Positions 47,932-59,675 of a stretch of DNA of 64,000 nt are shown here, in pieces. Both the position numbers and the translations under genes were made by a program. The stretch spans positions 49,982-113,981 of the forward strand of contig JADKCF010000047.1 in NCBI GenBank assembly GCA_016714765.1, read 5' to 3'. The DNA is from Saprospiraceae bacterium (GTDB lineage Bacteria > Bacteroidota > Bacteroidia > Chitinophagales > Saprospiraceae). The notes under the pieces were generated by a model. The model did no database searches. It had not been told where the DNA came from and saw only the letters and a list, made by a program, of their open reading frames with translations. Each line of letters begins with the position of its first letter. Position 1 is the first letter of the stretch.

Positions 47932-49147
47932 ATGAATCATACATTTTTCAAATTAGCAGCATTTTCAGTCCTTTTTATTTCGACTTTATTATTACAGCAA
48001 GGATGTGCCGATGATCCGGATGGTTCACCTGAGTCTTTGAATTTACCGGTTCTTTCCTTTGAAAATCCCACCATCACAGAAGATGATACGGACCGAAATT
48101 TTGAACTCGAACTCAAGTTGTCTGGTGTCAATCAGACCAATGCAGTAGTAAATTTTGCCGTGGTGTCCGGCTCCGCTATTTCTGGAACAGATTTTAAGGT
48201 CCTGACGGAAGGCAAGTTGATATTTGCACCGGAGGACACAAAAAAATCCATAGTCGTGACCCTCTTTGGAGATGAAGTAAAAGAAATTAAAAAATCTTTT
48301 ACTGTCAAATTTTACAACGGTATCAATGTCACTATCCCTTCGGATCTTATGACCGTCACTGTGGTGGATGATGATGATGACACCGCAGGAATTAAAATTC
48401 CAACTAGCGGGTATACCACACCACTTACCTATGAGGGATACAATTTAGTGTGGGCCGATGAATTTGAAGGTCCGACATTAAACACCAACAATTGGGTATT
48501 TGAAACAGGCGCCGGTGGATGGGGTAACAATGAATTACAGTATTATCGCCAGGAAAACTTATCGATGCTGGACGGCAATATGATCATCACGGCCAAAGCT
48601 CAGAAATTTGGCTCGAGCAATTACACTTCTACTCGTATCAAAACACAGGGCAAAAAGTCTTTTAAATTCGGGCGTGTGGATATCAGAGCGGCCTTGCCGG
48701 AAGGCAAGGGAATTTGGCCAGCCTTATGGATGCTGGGCACCAATATCACTTCGGTCAACTGGCCTGCTTGTGGCGAAATAGATATTATGGAATTGACGGG
48801 TGACTTACCCAACAGAGTATTGGCTACAGTACATTACGGCCCTAATGTGAGCGAAAGACAATACAAAACAGGATCCAAATATTTGTCCGGCAATGCAAAT
48901 TTCCAGGATGAGTTCCATGTATTCTCGATGATATGGAAAGAAAATCTGATAGAATTTTTTGTAGATGATGTAAAGTACCACCATATCTCCTGCAGATAAA
49001 CGCGCACTACCCTACCCGTTCAATAAAAACTTCTTTTTCATCATGAACGTAGCAGTTGGTGGAAATCTTCCCGGCAACCCGGACGCAACTACCCCACTTC
49101 CGCAAAACATGATTGTTGACTATATCAGGGTTTTCCAACCCAAATAA
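47932..49147 (+). CDS. GH16 endo-beta-1,3-glucanase-like lipoprotein with Calx-beta-like domain (one frameshift)
   Basis: It has a lipoprotein signal (LLLQQGC), a Calx-beta-like domain (about 38-150: FENPTITEDDTDRNFELEL) and a GH16 catalytic domain (about 165 to the end). The active-site motif is GEIDIME, with two Glu residues serving as nucleophile and acid/base. W-rich substrate residues (GKGIWPALWMLG) and a VHYGP segment are also seen. The frame breaks near 48992; the other frame carries PADKRALPYPFNKNFFFIMN and ends IVDYIRVFQPK at 49147. This is the laminarinase branch of GH16, which cuts beta-1,3-glucan at the cell surface before import by SusCD. Confidence 0.92.
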
Positions 49148-49170
49148 GTTTATTATTCTAGTGTATTGAT

Positions 49171-49236
49171 TGCATAAATAATTCCTGAAGCATATCTCCT
49201 GCAAAAAATGAGATTAAATAGGGAATTATTTATGCA
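49171..49236. repeat. Long inverted repeat between the GH16 and GH-A genes
   Basis: TGCATAAATAATTCC (49171-49185) is the exact reverse complement of GGAATTATTTATGCA (49222-49236), a 15-bp stem. Inside it, ATCTC and GAGAT form a second 5-bp stem. The element lies 23 bases after the GH16 stop and 16 bases before a -7 box. It could end the upstream transcript, stabilise it, or bind a regulator. There is no T-tract of terminator type. Confidence 0.6.
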
Positions 49237-49252
49237 GTTAAGTTTTAAGCGT

Positions 49253-49260
49253 TATTTTTG
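49253..49260 (+). promoter_or_regulatory. -7 box upstream of the GH-A hydrolase gene
   Basis: TATTTTTG matches TAnnTTTG fully, 13 bases before the ATG at 49274. With such a short leader it would make a near-leaderless message. No -33 element is seen. Confidence 0.4.
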
Positions 49261-49273
49261 GTAATTAATTCCA

Positions 49274-50524
49274 ATGAAGCCTTTTATCATTAAGTCTTGC
49301 TTTTTACTATTATTACTTTGTAATTCACCATATGTTTTTTCACAAACTAACAAAATAGAATTAAAAAAAGACTGCAAAGGTACCAGGATACGGATTGATG
49401 GCAAAGACTTCTTTATCAAAGGTATGAATTGGGATTATTATCCCATCGGGACTAACTACGAATATATATTATGGAATAAGCCTGAGTCATTTATTAGAGA
49501 AGCACTCGATTCTGAAATGTTGCTATTAAAAAATATGGGAGTGAATGCTATCCGCGTATATACTGGTATACCTCCTGAATGGATTACATACGTCTATAAA
49601 CAATATGGAATCTACACCATGCTCAATCACACCTTCGGAAGATATGGGCTTACGGTCGATGGCCAGTGGGTAGCCAATACTGATTATGCTAATCCCAAAG
49701 TAGAAAATATACTCCTCGGCGAAATTACCATGCTGGCTCAAAAATATAAAGATACAGAGGGCTTAATGCTTTTTTTAATAGGCAATGAAAACAATTATGG
49801 ACTTTTTTGGGAAGGAGCAGAAACTGAAAATATTCCTGCAGAAAACAGAATGTCGACTGAAAGAGCAGTCAACATGTACAAACTATTTAATAAAGCAGCA
49901 CTGACCATTAAATCCATAGATAAGAACCATCCTGTAGCGATATGCAACGGCGATTTACTATTTTTGGACATCATCGCAAGGGAATGTAAAGCTTTCGATA
50001 TTTTCGGGACCAATATATATCGGGGTGTTTCATTCGGCGACACATTCAGAAAAGCCAAAAAAGAGTACGGAAAACCTGTTTTATTGACAGAGTTTGGGGG
50101 CAGATGCTTATAATGTTAAAGACAAAAAGAAGATGCCAAAGCTCAGGCAAATTGTTTAAGGCAAAACTGGAAAGAAATATATGAAAATGTAGCAGGAGCA
50201 GGCCAAGCAGAAAATTGTCTGGGCGGATTTACCTTTCAGTTTAGCGACGGATGGTGGAAATATGATCAGACCTACAGGCTTGATATTCATGATACGACGG
50301 CATCCTGGTCCAATGGAGGTTATCAGAACGACTACACCAAAAACGAGCCCAACATGAATGAAGAATGGTTTGGGATTTGTGCCAAAGGACAAACTGACCA
50401 AAGGGGGCATTATACCTTATTTCCCAGAGCAGCCTATTATACATTGAAAAACTTACTCACATTAGATCCTTATTCCAAACGCACTTCATTAAAAACCATA
50501 CACCAACATTTTGATAACAACTGA
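49274..50524 (+). CDS. Exported clan GH-A glycoside hydrolase (one frameshift)
   Basis: The signal peptide (1-24, ending VFSQ) precedes a TIM-barrel glycosidase of about 416 residues. The acid/base Glu is in LIGNENNYG and the nucleophile Glu in LLTEFGADAY. The frame breaks near 50100, just after the second motif, and the other frame continues to a TGA at 50522-50524 (GGFTFQFSDGWWKYD, NEEWFGICAKG, RAAYYTLKNLL). The fold is like GH2 catalytic domains, GH5, GH72 or GH158; I cannot fix the family. The neighbourhood suggests action on beta-1,3-glucan oligosaccharides in the periplasm. Confidence 0.75.
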
Positions 50525-50528
50525 TAAA

Positions 50529-53500
50529 ATGAGTAACCCAGATAGTAAAATAGTAGAAATGCATGTTGTAGAACATGAAAATGAGCGCTTTTATAAAATA
50601 TCCAATAACGATTTGATGCGTCCGTTTTTTATGAATATAGTAAGTGATGCAAATCACTGGATGTTCATTTCCAGCAATGGAGGGTTGTCAGCAGGTCGCA
50701 AAAATCCGGATTATGCTTTATTCCCTTATTACACAGACGATAAAATAACGGAAGGTGCGGACATTACAGGTAGTAAATCTATCTTTCGAATTAAAAAGGA
50801 AGAAACCACTTTAGTGTGGGAACCCTTTACAGAAAGATTTAATGACAAGTACACGATCAGCAGGAACTTATATAAAAATCTGTACGGCAACAAAATCATG
50901 TTTGAGGAAATACTGCATGACCTCGGTTTGGTATTCAGATATCAATGGAATTCAAGCAACAAGTTTGGTTTTGTAAGAAAGGTTGAACTTATCAATCATT
51001 CAGACCATGATTATGATATTACATTGCTCGATGGTATTCAAAACATTATGCCTTTTGGGGTGGGCAGTGATTTGCAAAACTCCACGAGCAACCTTGTAGA
51101 TGCATACAAAAGGAGTGAGTTGGTGCCTGATTCAGGCTTGGGTATATTTGCACTAAGTGCCATCATAGTCGATAGGCGCCGAGCCAAGTGAGGCATTGGA
51201 AGCCAACATTGTCTGGTCGCTGGGATTACAGAATAGTGTACATTTACTTTCGTCGTTGCAATTGCCGGCATTTAGAAAATCCCTGAAAATTCAAAACGAA
51301 TCTGACATTAAAGGGGAAAAGGGTGCCTATTTTGTATCTAAAGAACTGAAGTTGTCCCGTAATTCTGACGTCAAATGGAAAATCATTGCCAATGTGCGTC
51401 AGAATCATGCTCAAATCATAAGTCTGTCCCAAACCATCCAAATGGATCAACACCTTGAAAAATCAATAGAAGAAGATGTAGAGGCCGGAACACAAAATCT
51501 TATCAGACTCAACGCCGCATCGGATGGTCTGCAGATTACTGCTGACGACCTCAAAGACACCCGCCACTTTTCCAATACCTTATTCAACATCATGAGGGGC
51601 GGTATTTTTGACGACAATTATCATATTGAAAAAAGCGATTTTCTGCAATATCTGGATTCAGCCAGCAAAGCAGTAAAAGAACGCAACAGCCAATATCTGG
51701 GTATGCTGGCAGATAAATTTTCGCAAGCTGAACTCATGGATAACATTTCATCAACCCATGATGTTGATTTCCTAAGACTGTGTACGGAATATTTACCTCT
51801 CAAATTCAGCCGTAGGCATGGAGACCCAAGCCGGCCATGGAACAGATTTTCCATCAATACCCAAAGCGAAACCGATGGTTCCAAAATCCTGGATTATCAG
51901 GGAAACTGGAGAGATATTTTTCAAAACTGGGAAGCGCTGTCCCACTCCTACCCTGCATTTATAGAAGGTATGATATTTAAGTTTGTCAATGCTTCCACTT
52001 TTGATGGTTATAACCCATATCGCGTTACAAAAGGTGGCTTCGACTGGGAAACCATAGAACCAGACAATCCTTGGTCTTACATCGGTTACTGGGGCGACCA
52101 TCAGGTTGTATATCTCTTAAAATTCCTTGAATTTGCAGAGAAGTACCATCCCGGCGAACTGAATACATTTTTTGAAAAAGAATATTTTGTCTATGCCAAT
52201 ATCCCATATCGCATCAAACCTTATGCTGATATCCTTAATGATCCTAAAAACACCATAGATTTTGACTCAGAAGCAGATCACCATATCAGAAATCTAGTCA
52301 TAAAAAAAGGGGCTGACGGAGCACTTGTGGGAAGCAAAAAAGATGACATCCACCATGTGAATTTTATGGAGAAGATGCTCGCTATGGTTTTGTCAAAATT
52401 GTCCAATTTTATACCTGAGGGAGGGATATGGATGAATACGCAGCGGCCTGAATGGAATGATGCCAACAATGCATTGGTGGGTAATGGTGTTTCGATGGTC
52501 ACATTATACTATTTGAAAAGGTTTTTTAATTTTTTTGAGAAAGTTGTTGCCCAAAGCCATGAAGAAAATACACTCATTTCCGAAGAACTTGTCACATTTT
52601 TTAATAAAATATGGCAAACACTGGAGTCTAATAAACATGAGCTTTCCGGAAGACTGGATAATACTATTCGAAAAGTCATCACTGATGCTCTGGGACAGGC
52701 AGGAAGTGAGTATCGGCATAGTATTTATCATCAAGGATTCAGTGGGATAAAAGCACCCGTATCATATGGCAATATTGCTGACTTCATCTCCGTCACACTA
52801 AAATACCTGCAGCACACCATCGAAGCGAATCTAAGAGCAGATGGACTATATCATGCCTACAATCTGATGAAGATGGAGGAAAATGGAATAGAAGTCGCCC
52901 ACTTGAGTGAGATGCTCGAAGGTCAGGTGGCTGTCATAAGTTCAGGACATCTTGATTGTAAACTGACTTTGAAGTTACTTGATGCCATGAGAAGCAGTGC
53001 ATTGTATCGTGAAGACCAAAATAGTTATTTGCTTTATCCCAATAAGGCATTACCCAAATTTTTGGAAAAAAATAACATTCCGCACACTCTGGTCCATTCT
53101 TCATCGCTTCTGGTCCAATTGGTGAAGGAAAATAACATCCAGATTATCAACAAAGATATCAGGGGCAACTATCACTTCAACGGAGGTTTTAAGAATGCCA
53201 ATGACCTGAAGCATGCGCTACATACATTAAATCCAGACAAATATGGATTGCTGGTAGAAAAGGAAAAGGCATCTATCATGCAGATTTTTGAAAAGGTATT
53301 TAATCATATTGCTTTTACAGGTAGATCGGGGCCTTTTATGCTTATGAAGGCTTAGGGTCAATTTACTGGCACATGGTCTCTAAATTACATCTGGCAGTAC
53401 AGGAAGTATGTATGAAGGCAATCCATAGTCATGAAGATAAAGATGTCATCAGAAAGCTGATATCTCACTATGAGGCGATCGGTCAAGGAATAGGTCTGCA

Positions 53501-53966
53501 TAAATCACCAAAATTATATGGCGCTTTCCCTACGGATGCCTACTCTCATACACCGGGTCACAGGGGTGCTCAGCAACCGGGTATGACGGGTCAGGTTAAG
53601 GAAGATGTACTCATAAGATTTGGCGAACTGGGAGTGAATGTAAAAGATGGAAAATTGTCATTTGAGCCTTCATTGCTCCATAGGGATGAGTTTCTGAAGG
53701 AAGCGAAAACAACCAGTTATTTTGATGTCAATGGTATTCAAAAAAACTTGAGACTGGAAACCGACTCATTATTTTTCACCCAATGCCAGATACCAGTAAT
53801 ATACAGTATATCTGATAAAACTCAACTTAAGATAGACTTTCATGATGGTCATTCCAGCGTGTTTGAGACACCTTCTCTGGATAGTAGTATGAGTCAAAAA
53901 ATATTCCGTAGGACTAATGAAATCAAACAAATCCTTGTCATGATTAAAAAATCCAGTTTACTTTAG
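50529..53966 (+). CDS. GH149-like beta-1,3-glucan phosphorylase, cytoplasmic (two frameshifts)
   Basis: Three frames (50529-51191, 51196-53355, 53373-53966) make one protein of about 1,146 residues, with breaks near 51178 and 53335. Across the second break the restored sequence reads FYAYEGLGSIYWHMVSKL. There is no signal peptide. It has an N-terminal beta-sandwich (1-300) and an alpha/alpha barrel with YQGNWRDIFQNWEALS, NPYRVTKGGFDWE, NPWSYIGYWGDHQVVYLL and GGIWMNTQRPEWNDANNALV. The pattern and size match beta-1,3-oligoglucan phosphorylases (GH149), which release glucose 1-phosphate. GH94 proteins are distant relatives but usually about 800 residues. The assignment is from recalled family features and from the GH16/GH17 context. 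Confidence 0.65.
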
Positions 53967-54008
53967 ATCTTCTAAAACTTATTTCTTCATACTGAAAATC
54001 AGGCATAG

Positions 54009-55277
54009 ATGCAAAAACTAATATCTGTAATTATTTTGATTGGATTGGGAGCAATGTTTTTTTCGTGTGCCCGGCCAAGGACTGCAGGTGCTCCTCCCAA
54101 AATCTTATCAGCCAAAGACATTCTGGGTAATCCCCTTTATGCTGCCATATCTTATGGGGGTTACCGTCATCTTTCCAGAGAAATCCAGCCAACTATTCCG
54201 GAACTCAAGGAAGATATGAAAATACTTTATGCTATGGGTTTTAAGGTACTAAGGACTTATAATGCGCAGTTTGCAGAAGCCGAAAATGTATTAAAAGCCA
54301 TTACCGAAATAAAAAATGAAGATGCAAGTTTTGAAATGTATGTCATGCTTGGTGCATGGATAGATTGTAAAAACGCCTGGACAAATACACCTATACATAA
54401 TGAGGAAAGCGATCAAAACAAAGATGAAATAAGTCGGGTTGCAGCCCTGGCAAAAAAATACCCCGATATCGTAAAAATGATAGCTGTAGGGAACGAGTCC
54501 ATGGTCAGGTGGGCTACCTCCTACTTTGTAAGTCCAGATATAATACTCAAGTGGGTAAATCATATTCAGGAACTAAAAAAGAAAGGCGAGTTGAACAAAG
54601 ATCTTTGGGTAACAAGTTCAGACAATTTTGCATCCTGGGGCGGTGGAGGCAGTGAGTACCATGTTCCCGCATTAAATCAACTGATAAGAGCTGTAGATTT
54701 TATATCTATGCACACCTACCCAATGCACGACACTCACTACAATCCTGATTTCTGGGGTGTACCAGCGGGCGAAAAGGATAATACTGATATCAAAAAGATA
54801 GATGATGCTATGCTTAGAGCGAAAGTATATGCCCAGTCACAATATGAAGGTGTATGGAAATACGTGAAAAGCATCCAAGAAAACAAACCGATACATATAG
54901 GCGAGACCGGCTGGGCATCGGTATCCAATGAATATTATGGGGATACGGGTTCAAGGGCAACGGATGAATATAAAGCAGGTCTTTTTTATAAACATATGAG
55001 ACAATGGACCAAACAAAAAGGTTTGACTTGTTTTATTTTGAAGCATTTGATGAACAATGGAAGAATGCTGACAATCCTCAAAGCTCTGAAAATCATTTTG
55101 GGCTGATCGATTTAAATGGTCAGCCAAATATGCTGTGGAAATGGTAGAAGGTGGAGTTTTCAAAGGTTGACAAGAGGTGGTAAAAAAATAACCAGGACCT
55201 ATGATGGTAAAAAAGATAGTTTAATGCAGGATGTAAAGGTGCCACCATCAAAATCAAAAATTAAGACCAGCAATTAG
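54009..55277 (+). CDS. GH17-family lipoprotein (beta-1,3-glucanase or glucanosyltransferase; frameshifts)
   Basis: The lipoprotein signal (AMFFSC) precedes a TIM barrel with GH17 hallmarks: ISYGGYRHLSREIQPT near the start, acid/base Glu in IAVGNESMVRW, SMHTYPMHD, and nucleophile Glu in IHIGETGWASVSNEYYG. The frame breaks near 55032 (one T missing); the next frame gives FYFEAFDEQWKNADNPQSSE. At least one further indel lies in 55115-55165. A plausible C-terminus (TRTYDGKKDSLMQDVKVPPS) ends at 55277. GH17 enzymes cleave or transfer beta-1,3-glucan chains. It completes the glucan-degrading set of the locus. Confidence 0.85.
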
Positions 55278-55379
55278 TCCTAAACTAAAAGAAATTTGAC
55301 TTAACATTCAGTCCAGACAAAAAGTAGCTTTATCTTTATGTTTAATTAATAAGTTAAATCAAAACACAATCAACAAAAA

Positions 55380-56807
55380 ATGTCTAATAATCATTCCTCA
55401 TTACAAATCAAGGTTCCGATGGGCCAGAAAATAGCCTTTGGATTAGGTATGCTCGCCAATCAAATGTTTCCGGCAGCTTTAGGTATTTTTATGGTTGTTT
55501 TGGTACAGGATCTAAAGTTTCCGGGCTGGATGTGGGGAATTTTATTTTTTCTTCCCCGGATATTTGATGCATTCACGGACCCTATCATGGGCTATATTTC
55601 AGATAATACCCGATCTAAATGGGGACGACGCAGGCATTATGTATTTTGGGGAGCCATCATTATGGGCATATCTTTTATAGTAATGTGGCAACTATACAGA
55701 GAAAATGGAATGACTTTTAATTTCATTTTTTTCGTTTTCTGGTCATTTGTGTTTTATCTGGGTCTAACACTTTTTAGTGTACCATATGTAGCAATGGGCT
55801 ATGAGATGAGTGATGATTTTCACGAACGAACAAGTATTATGGCGGTTGCTCAGTGGATTGGTCAATGGGCATGGGTGATTGCGCCTTGGTTTTGGGTTGT
55901 GATGTACGATCCTGATTGGTTCCCCAATGCCGATACAGCTACCCGAACTTTAGCTATATGGGTAGGTGTCTCCTGTATGTTACTGGCCATGGTTCCAGCT
56001 ATCTTTATCAAAAGCAAGTCTACACTAAATGATCATAACCTGGAGGAGCTGACTTTAGGTAAGATCGGAGGCAGTCTAAAACAAATCCTTATCAGTTTTA
56101 AAGAAGCTTTTGTAATCAAACCTTTTAGAAAACTTTGTATAGCTACTTTCCTGATCTTTAATGCTTTTAATACTGTTGCCGGTTTTACTTTTTTTATAGT
56201 TGTTTATTACCTATTTAATGGAAGTTCAGCAGATGCAGGTATCTGGCCGACACTTTTTGGATGTGTAGGTGCTTTAGCTACTACTTTTGTAGTAATACCC
56301 ATTGTAGCATGGATGGCTAAAAAAATGGAGAAGAAGAAGACTTTTCTTATTTGCCAGGGAATATCTATATTTGGTTATATTCTACTTTGGTTTCTCTTCA
56401 TTCCAGGCAAACCTTATATGTTTTTATTTGCTTTGCCTTTTTTCTCTTTCGGGATTGGCAGTTTGTTTACGATGATGATGTCTATGACAGCTGATGTTTG
56501 CGATATGGATGAGTTGACTTCAGGCAAACGTAGAGAAGGAATTTTTGGTGCCATTTATTGGTGGATGGTTAAGTTTGGTTTTGCCATAGCCGGATTATTG
56601 ACAGGAGTGATTATGTCAGTGGTCGGTTTTGAAGCTGGTGCTGAAACGCAGACTGAGGGTGCAATAACAGGTTTAAGGCTATTTTTCTCAGGCATACCTA
56701 TCTTAGGTACTTTGGCTGCAATGTGGGTTATGAGTACCTATGACTTGACTGAAGACAAAGCAAGAGAGATTAAAGAGAGTTTGATGGCCCGAAAGTCTGC
56801 ATTGTAA
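55380..56807 (+). CDS. GPH-type MFS sugar:cation symporter
   Basis: This 475-residue protein has 12 predicted membrane helices. Family marks are FGLGMLANQMFPAALGIFMV at the start, the cation/substrate loop DAFTDPIMGYISDNTRSKWGRRR near residue 65, VPYVAMGYEMSDDFHERT near 135 and DVCDMDELTSGKRREG near 375. The glycoside-pentoside-hexuronide group imports sugars with H+ or Na+. Its place after the GH17 gene suggests import of glucose or beta-1,3-gluco-oligosaccharides for the cytoplasmic phosphorylase. Confidence 0.9.
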   Translation: MSNNHSSLQIKVPMGQKIAFGLGMLANQMFPAALGIFMVVLVQDLKFPGWMWGILFFLPRIFDAFTDPIMGYISDNTRSKWGRRRHYVFWGAIIMGISFIVMWQLYRENGMTFNFIFFVFWSFVFYLGLTLFSVPYVAMGYEMSDDFHERTSIMAVAQWIGQWAWVIAPWFWVVMYDPDWFPNADTATRTLAIWVGVSCMLLAMVPAIFIKSKSTLNDHNLEELTLGKIGGSLKQILISFKEAFVIKPFRKLCIATFLIFNAFNTVAGFTFFIVVYYLFNGSSADAGIWPTLFGCVGALATTFVVIPIVAWMAKKMEKKKTFLICQGISIFGYILLWFLFIPGKPYMFLFALPFFSFGIGSLFTMMMSMTADVCDMDELTSGKRREGIFGAIYWWMVKFGFAIAGLLTGVIMSVVGFEAGAETQTEGAITGLRLFFSGIPILGTLAAMWVMSTYDLTEDKAREIKESLMARKSAL

Positions 56808-56845
56808 TCAATCGATTTAAAAAAATGTTACTAAAGTATTTATGC

Positions 56846-56876
56846 TTTGATTATTAATGTTTATTTTATATTTTTG
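56846..56876 (+). promoter_or_regulatory. Full Bacteroidota promoter upstream of the T9SS protein
   Basis: TTTG at 56846-56849 and TATTTTTG at 56869-56876 are separated by exactly 19 bases, matching the TTTG-N19-TAnnTTTG consensus. Transcription would begin near 56881, leaving a 35-base leader to the ATG at 56917. This is the cleanest promoter in the window. It makes the downstream gene independent of the upstream operon. Confidence 0.7.
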
Positions 56877-56916
56877 GCTTTAAAAAATTTATTTTAATAG
56901 TATCAATACCAGCAAT

Positions 56917-57961
56917 ATGAAAGCTAAAATCAAATTGTCCATCTCTCTTTTTTTTGCAGTTTTTTTTACTATTTCTGTTTTTTCACAGGTATCTGTCATA
57001 GTAGTAGATGATAGCTCTGACAACTTTGATAATACCAAAGAACTGACTTCGGTGCTAGACTCACTTGGTGTAGAATATTTTTATTTTGATGCAGAGCAAT
57101 CAGGCACGCCTGACATAACCATCATGAATGCCTTTGACATCGTATTGTGGCATACTTCTACATGGGGAACAGATCTGCTATTTTGGGATAATAAAGACGA
57201 AGACAGTCAGCTCCTTAAGGCTTATCTGAATCAGCCAAATGCCAACCTATGGCTCATAGGCAATGATTTTATGTTTGACAGGTATGGTGCTGCTCCCGAT
57301 GACTTTGGTGCAGGCACTTTCCCATATGACTACCTCGGGATAAAAATATGTGGCACAGTCCTATGGTGATGATGGAAACAAAGGTGTACCATTTGTAGCT
57401 CCCGCAACTACAAATCCAATTGCCGGGCTGAAAGATATCTCATGGTCATTTGCAACACTATGGTGGGCTGACAACTATGAAATACGTGATGAAGCAAAAC
57501 CAGTATATATTTTTGGCGGTAATGACTACCCACTGCGGGGAGGAATAACCGGACTATATTATCCAAGAACCAATGGTAGCAAAGGTTTGACCTTTGGTTT
57601 TGACCTGAGCCTAGCCGCTGACTTTTCAATTAAAAAACAAACCATAAATACTGTCCTCAGTTGGTGGAATGAAACACTTTCCGGAATAGAAAATCCTAAA
57701 CCTGCCAAACCCGAATGGGGTATTTATCCTACATTGGTCAATGCAGACTTAACCATTACATCCGAAGAGACATTTGTCCAACCAATCATAGTGGAGTTAA
57801 TATCTATGGATGGAATACCCATTTTTACGATACAACAAAATACAATAGGGCTTAACGCTGTCAATATAAATTTGTCTGCAGCAAATCTGAAATCAGGTAC
57901 TTACTTATGTAGAATTTCTACCTCAGATCAGGTTTTGGTCAAAAGAATTATAAAACTCTAA
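56917..57961 (+). CDS. Secreted protein with T9SS sorting domain, unknown function (one frameshift)
   Basis: Frames 56917-57369 and 57350-57961 join by removing one A from the AAAAA run near 57347, giving YLGIKYVAQSYGDDGN. The repaired protein has about 347 residues. It has a signal peptide (1-23, ending VFSQ), a ThuA/Rossmann-like alpha/beta domain (about 24-240: VSVIVVDDSSDNFDNTKEL, FDIVLWHTSTWG, NLWLIGNDFMFDRYG) and a C-terminal sorting domain ending VLVKRIIKL. I do not recognise a catalytic site. It follows the sugar transporter but has its own promoter. Confidence 0.7.
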
Positions 57962-58058
57962 ATAAAACGGATATACGCTTACTGTTGACTTTTTACTTGT
58001 TTGCAGTGCAAATATCAGCACGTTATTATTTATCTTTACAGCAAATAAAAGTTAAGTC

Positions 58059-59531
58059 ATGTCCACGCCAGTTAGATATCTCACTCCTACCGCTCTTTGG
58101 AATCATTTTGCAGATCTGAATGCTATACCACGCGCTTCAAAAAAAGAAGCAAAAGTCATACAGTTTATGTTGGATTTTGGTAAAAAACTTGGACTGTCCA
58201 CTGTCAAAGACTCTGTCGGCAATGTCATCATTCGTAAACCTGCGACACCAGGCATGGAAAACAAGAAAGCTGTGGTTTTGCAGTCACATCTGGACATGGT
58301 TCACCAAAAAAATTCAGATTCAAATTTTGATTTTGACACACAGGGCATCGAAATGGATATCGATGGTGATTGGGTAAAGGCCAATGGAACCACTCTCGGC
58401 GCAGACAATGGAATTGGGGTTGCTACGATTATGACCATTCTTGCTTCGGATAATATCGAACATCCTGAACTGGAGGCACTTTTTACAATAGATGAAGAAA
58501 CAGGTATGACTGGTGCGATGGGCTTGGAAAGTGGATTGTTGACAGGCGAAATTCTACTTAATCTGGACACTGAAGAAGATGACGAAATAGACATAGGATG
58601 TGCAGGAGGTATGGATGTCACGGCTGTTTGCTCATATGATACGCAGACACTGGACGCGAATGTTTATGAGGTCATGGAGATCGTGATCAAAGGTCTGCAG
58701 GGTGGTCATTCAGGTATTGATATCCATCGTGGCAGAGGTAATGCCAATAAGTTGATGACCAGACTACTTTTTAGTCAAAATGAAAAATATGGCATTCGTC
58801 TTTTAAATTTTACAGGAGGGAGCTTACGCAATGCGATACCACGCGAAAGTTTTGCAACTATTGCCATTCCCAATGCCATGAACGAACCATTTCTCGCTGA
58901 ACTCAAATCTCGTATTGAAGACATTAGAAAAGAGTTCAGCAGCGTGGAACCGCAAATTGATATCACTTTTCATTCCACAGCAGCCACCACTGTAACTTGT
59001 ATGTCTCAGGCCGATCAGCAAAAGATATTGAAAGCTATTTATGCCGCGCACAATGGGGTATTCAGGATGAGTCCTGATATTGCAGATCTGGTAGAAGCAT
59101 CCAATAATGTAGCTAAAGTTGATATTGCACAAGGAAGTGCCACTGTATCATGCCTCACCCGGTCTTCGGTAGAGTCTTCGAAGTGGGATGTCGCTAATAG
59201 CCTTAGATCCGTATTTGAACTTGCTGGATTTGAGGTTACCTTTTCCGGTGATTATCCGGGATGGATGCCCAATATCCACTCGCCTATCTTAAAGGTATTG
59301 ACAGAGCTGTATGAAAAAATGCATCATTCTAAAGCTAGTGTTGTAGCATGTCATGCTGGTCTGGAATGTGGTATCCTGGGTAGAAATTACCCCAACATAG
59401 ATATGATCTCCTACGGTCCTACCATAAAAGGAGCACACTCCCCTGATGAAAAAGTAAATATCCCTTCCGTGAGCAAATTCTGGGACTTCACAATCGAAAT
59501 CCTAAAGCACATTCCTGACAAAAATGAATAG
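58059..59531 (+). CDS. pepD: Aminoacyl-histidine dipeptidase (PepD, M20 family)
   Basis: The protein has 490 residues, the normal length. Zinc-site motifs of the M20C group are present: LQSHLDMVHQ, TTLGADNGIGVA, TIDEETGMTGAMGL (catalytic Glu pair), NLDTEEDDEIDIGCAGG and the C-terminal GAHSPDEKVNIPS. There is no signal peptide, so it acts in the cytoplasm on small peptides such as Xaa-His dipeptides. It appears to be a single gene, complete and undamaged. Confidence 0.95.
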   Translation: MSTPVRYLTPTALWNHFADLNAIPRASKKEAKVIQFMLDFGKKLGLSTVKDSVGNVIIRKPATPGMENKKAVVLQSHLDMVHQKNSDSNFDFDTQGIEMDIDGDWVKANGTTLGADNGIGVATIMTILASDNIEHPELEALFTIDEETGMTGAMGLESGLLTGEILLNLDTEEDDEIDIGCAGGMDVTAVCSYDTQTLDANVYEVMEIVIKGLQGGHSGIDIHRGRGNANKLMTRLLFSQNEKYGIRLLNFTGGSLRNAIPRESFATIAIPNAMNEPFLAELKSRIEDIRKEFSSVEPQIDITFHSTAATTVTCMSQADQQKILKAIYAAHNGVFRMSPDIADLVEASNNVAKVDIAQGSATVSCLTRSSVESSKWDVANSLRSVFELAGFEVTFSGDYPGWMPNIHSPILKVLTELYEKMHHSKASVVACHAGLECGILGRNYPNIDMISYGPTIKGAHSPDEKVNIPSVSKFWDFTIEILKHIPDKNE

Positions 59532-59675
59532 TCTCAGGCATCTGAAATGAATAATGCCTACTGTTTGTGAATCAGGCTCAGCCAATTACATGTTATTTTT
59601 ATTAATATCGAAATTTATTTCACTTGGAAGCGTAAGTATATAAGGGCGTAGTGCTAAACAGAGATGTAAAATCTT

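Noticed and set aside
50529..53966. GH94 cellobiose phosphorylase as identity of the large phosphorylase
   Set aside because: The length (about 1,146 residues) and the beta-1,3-glucan context favour GH149; GH94 remains a distant alternative.
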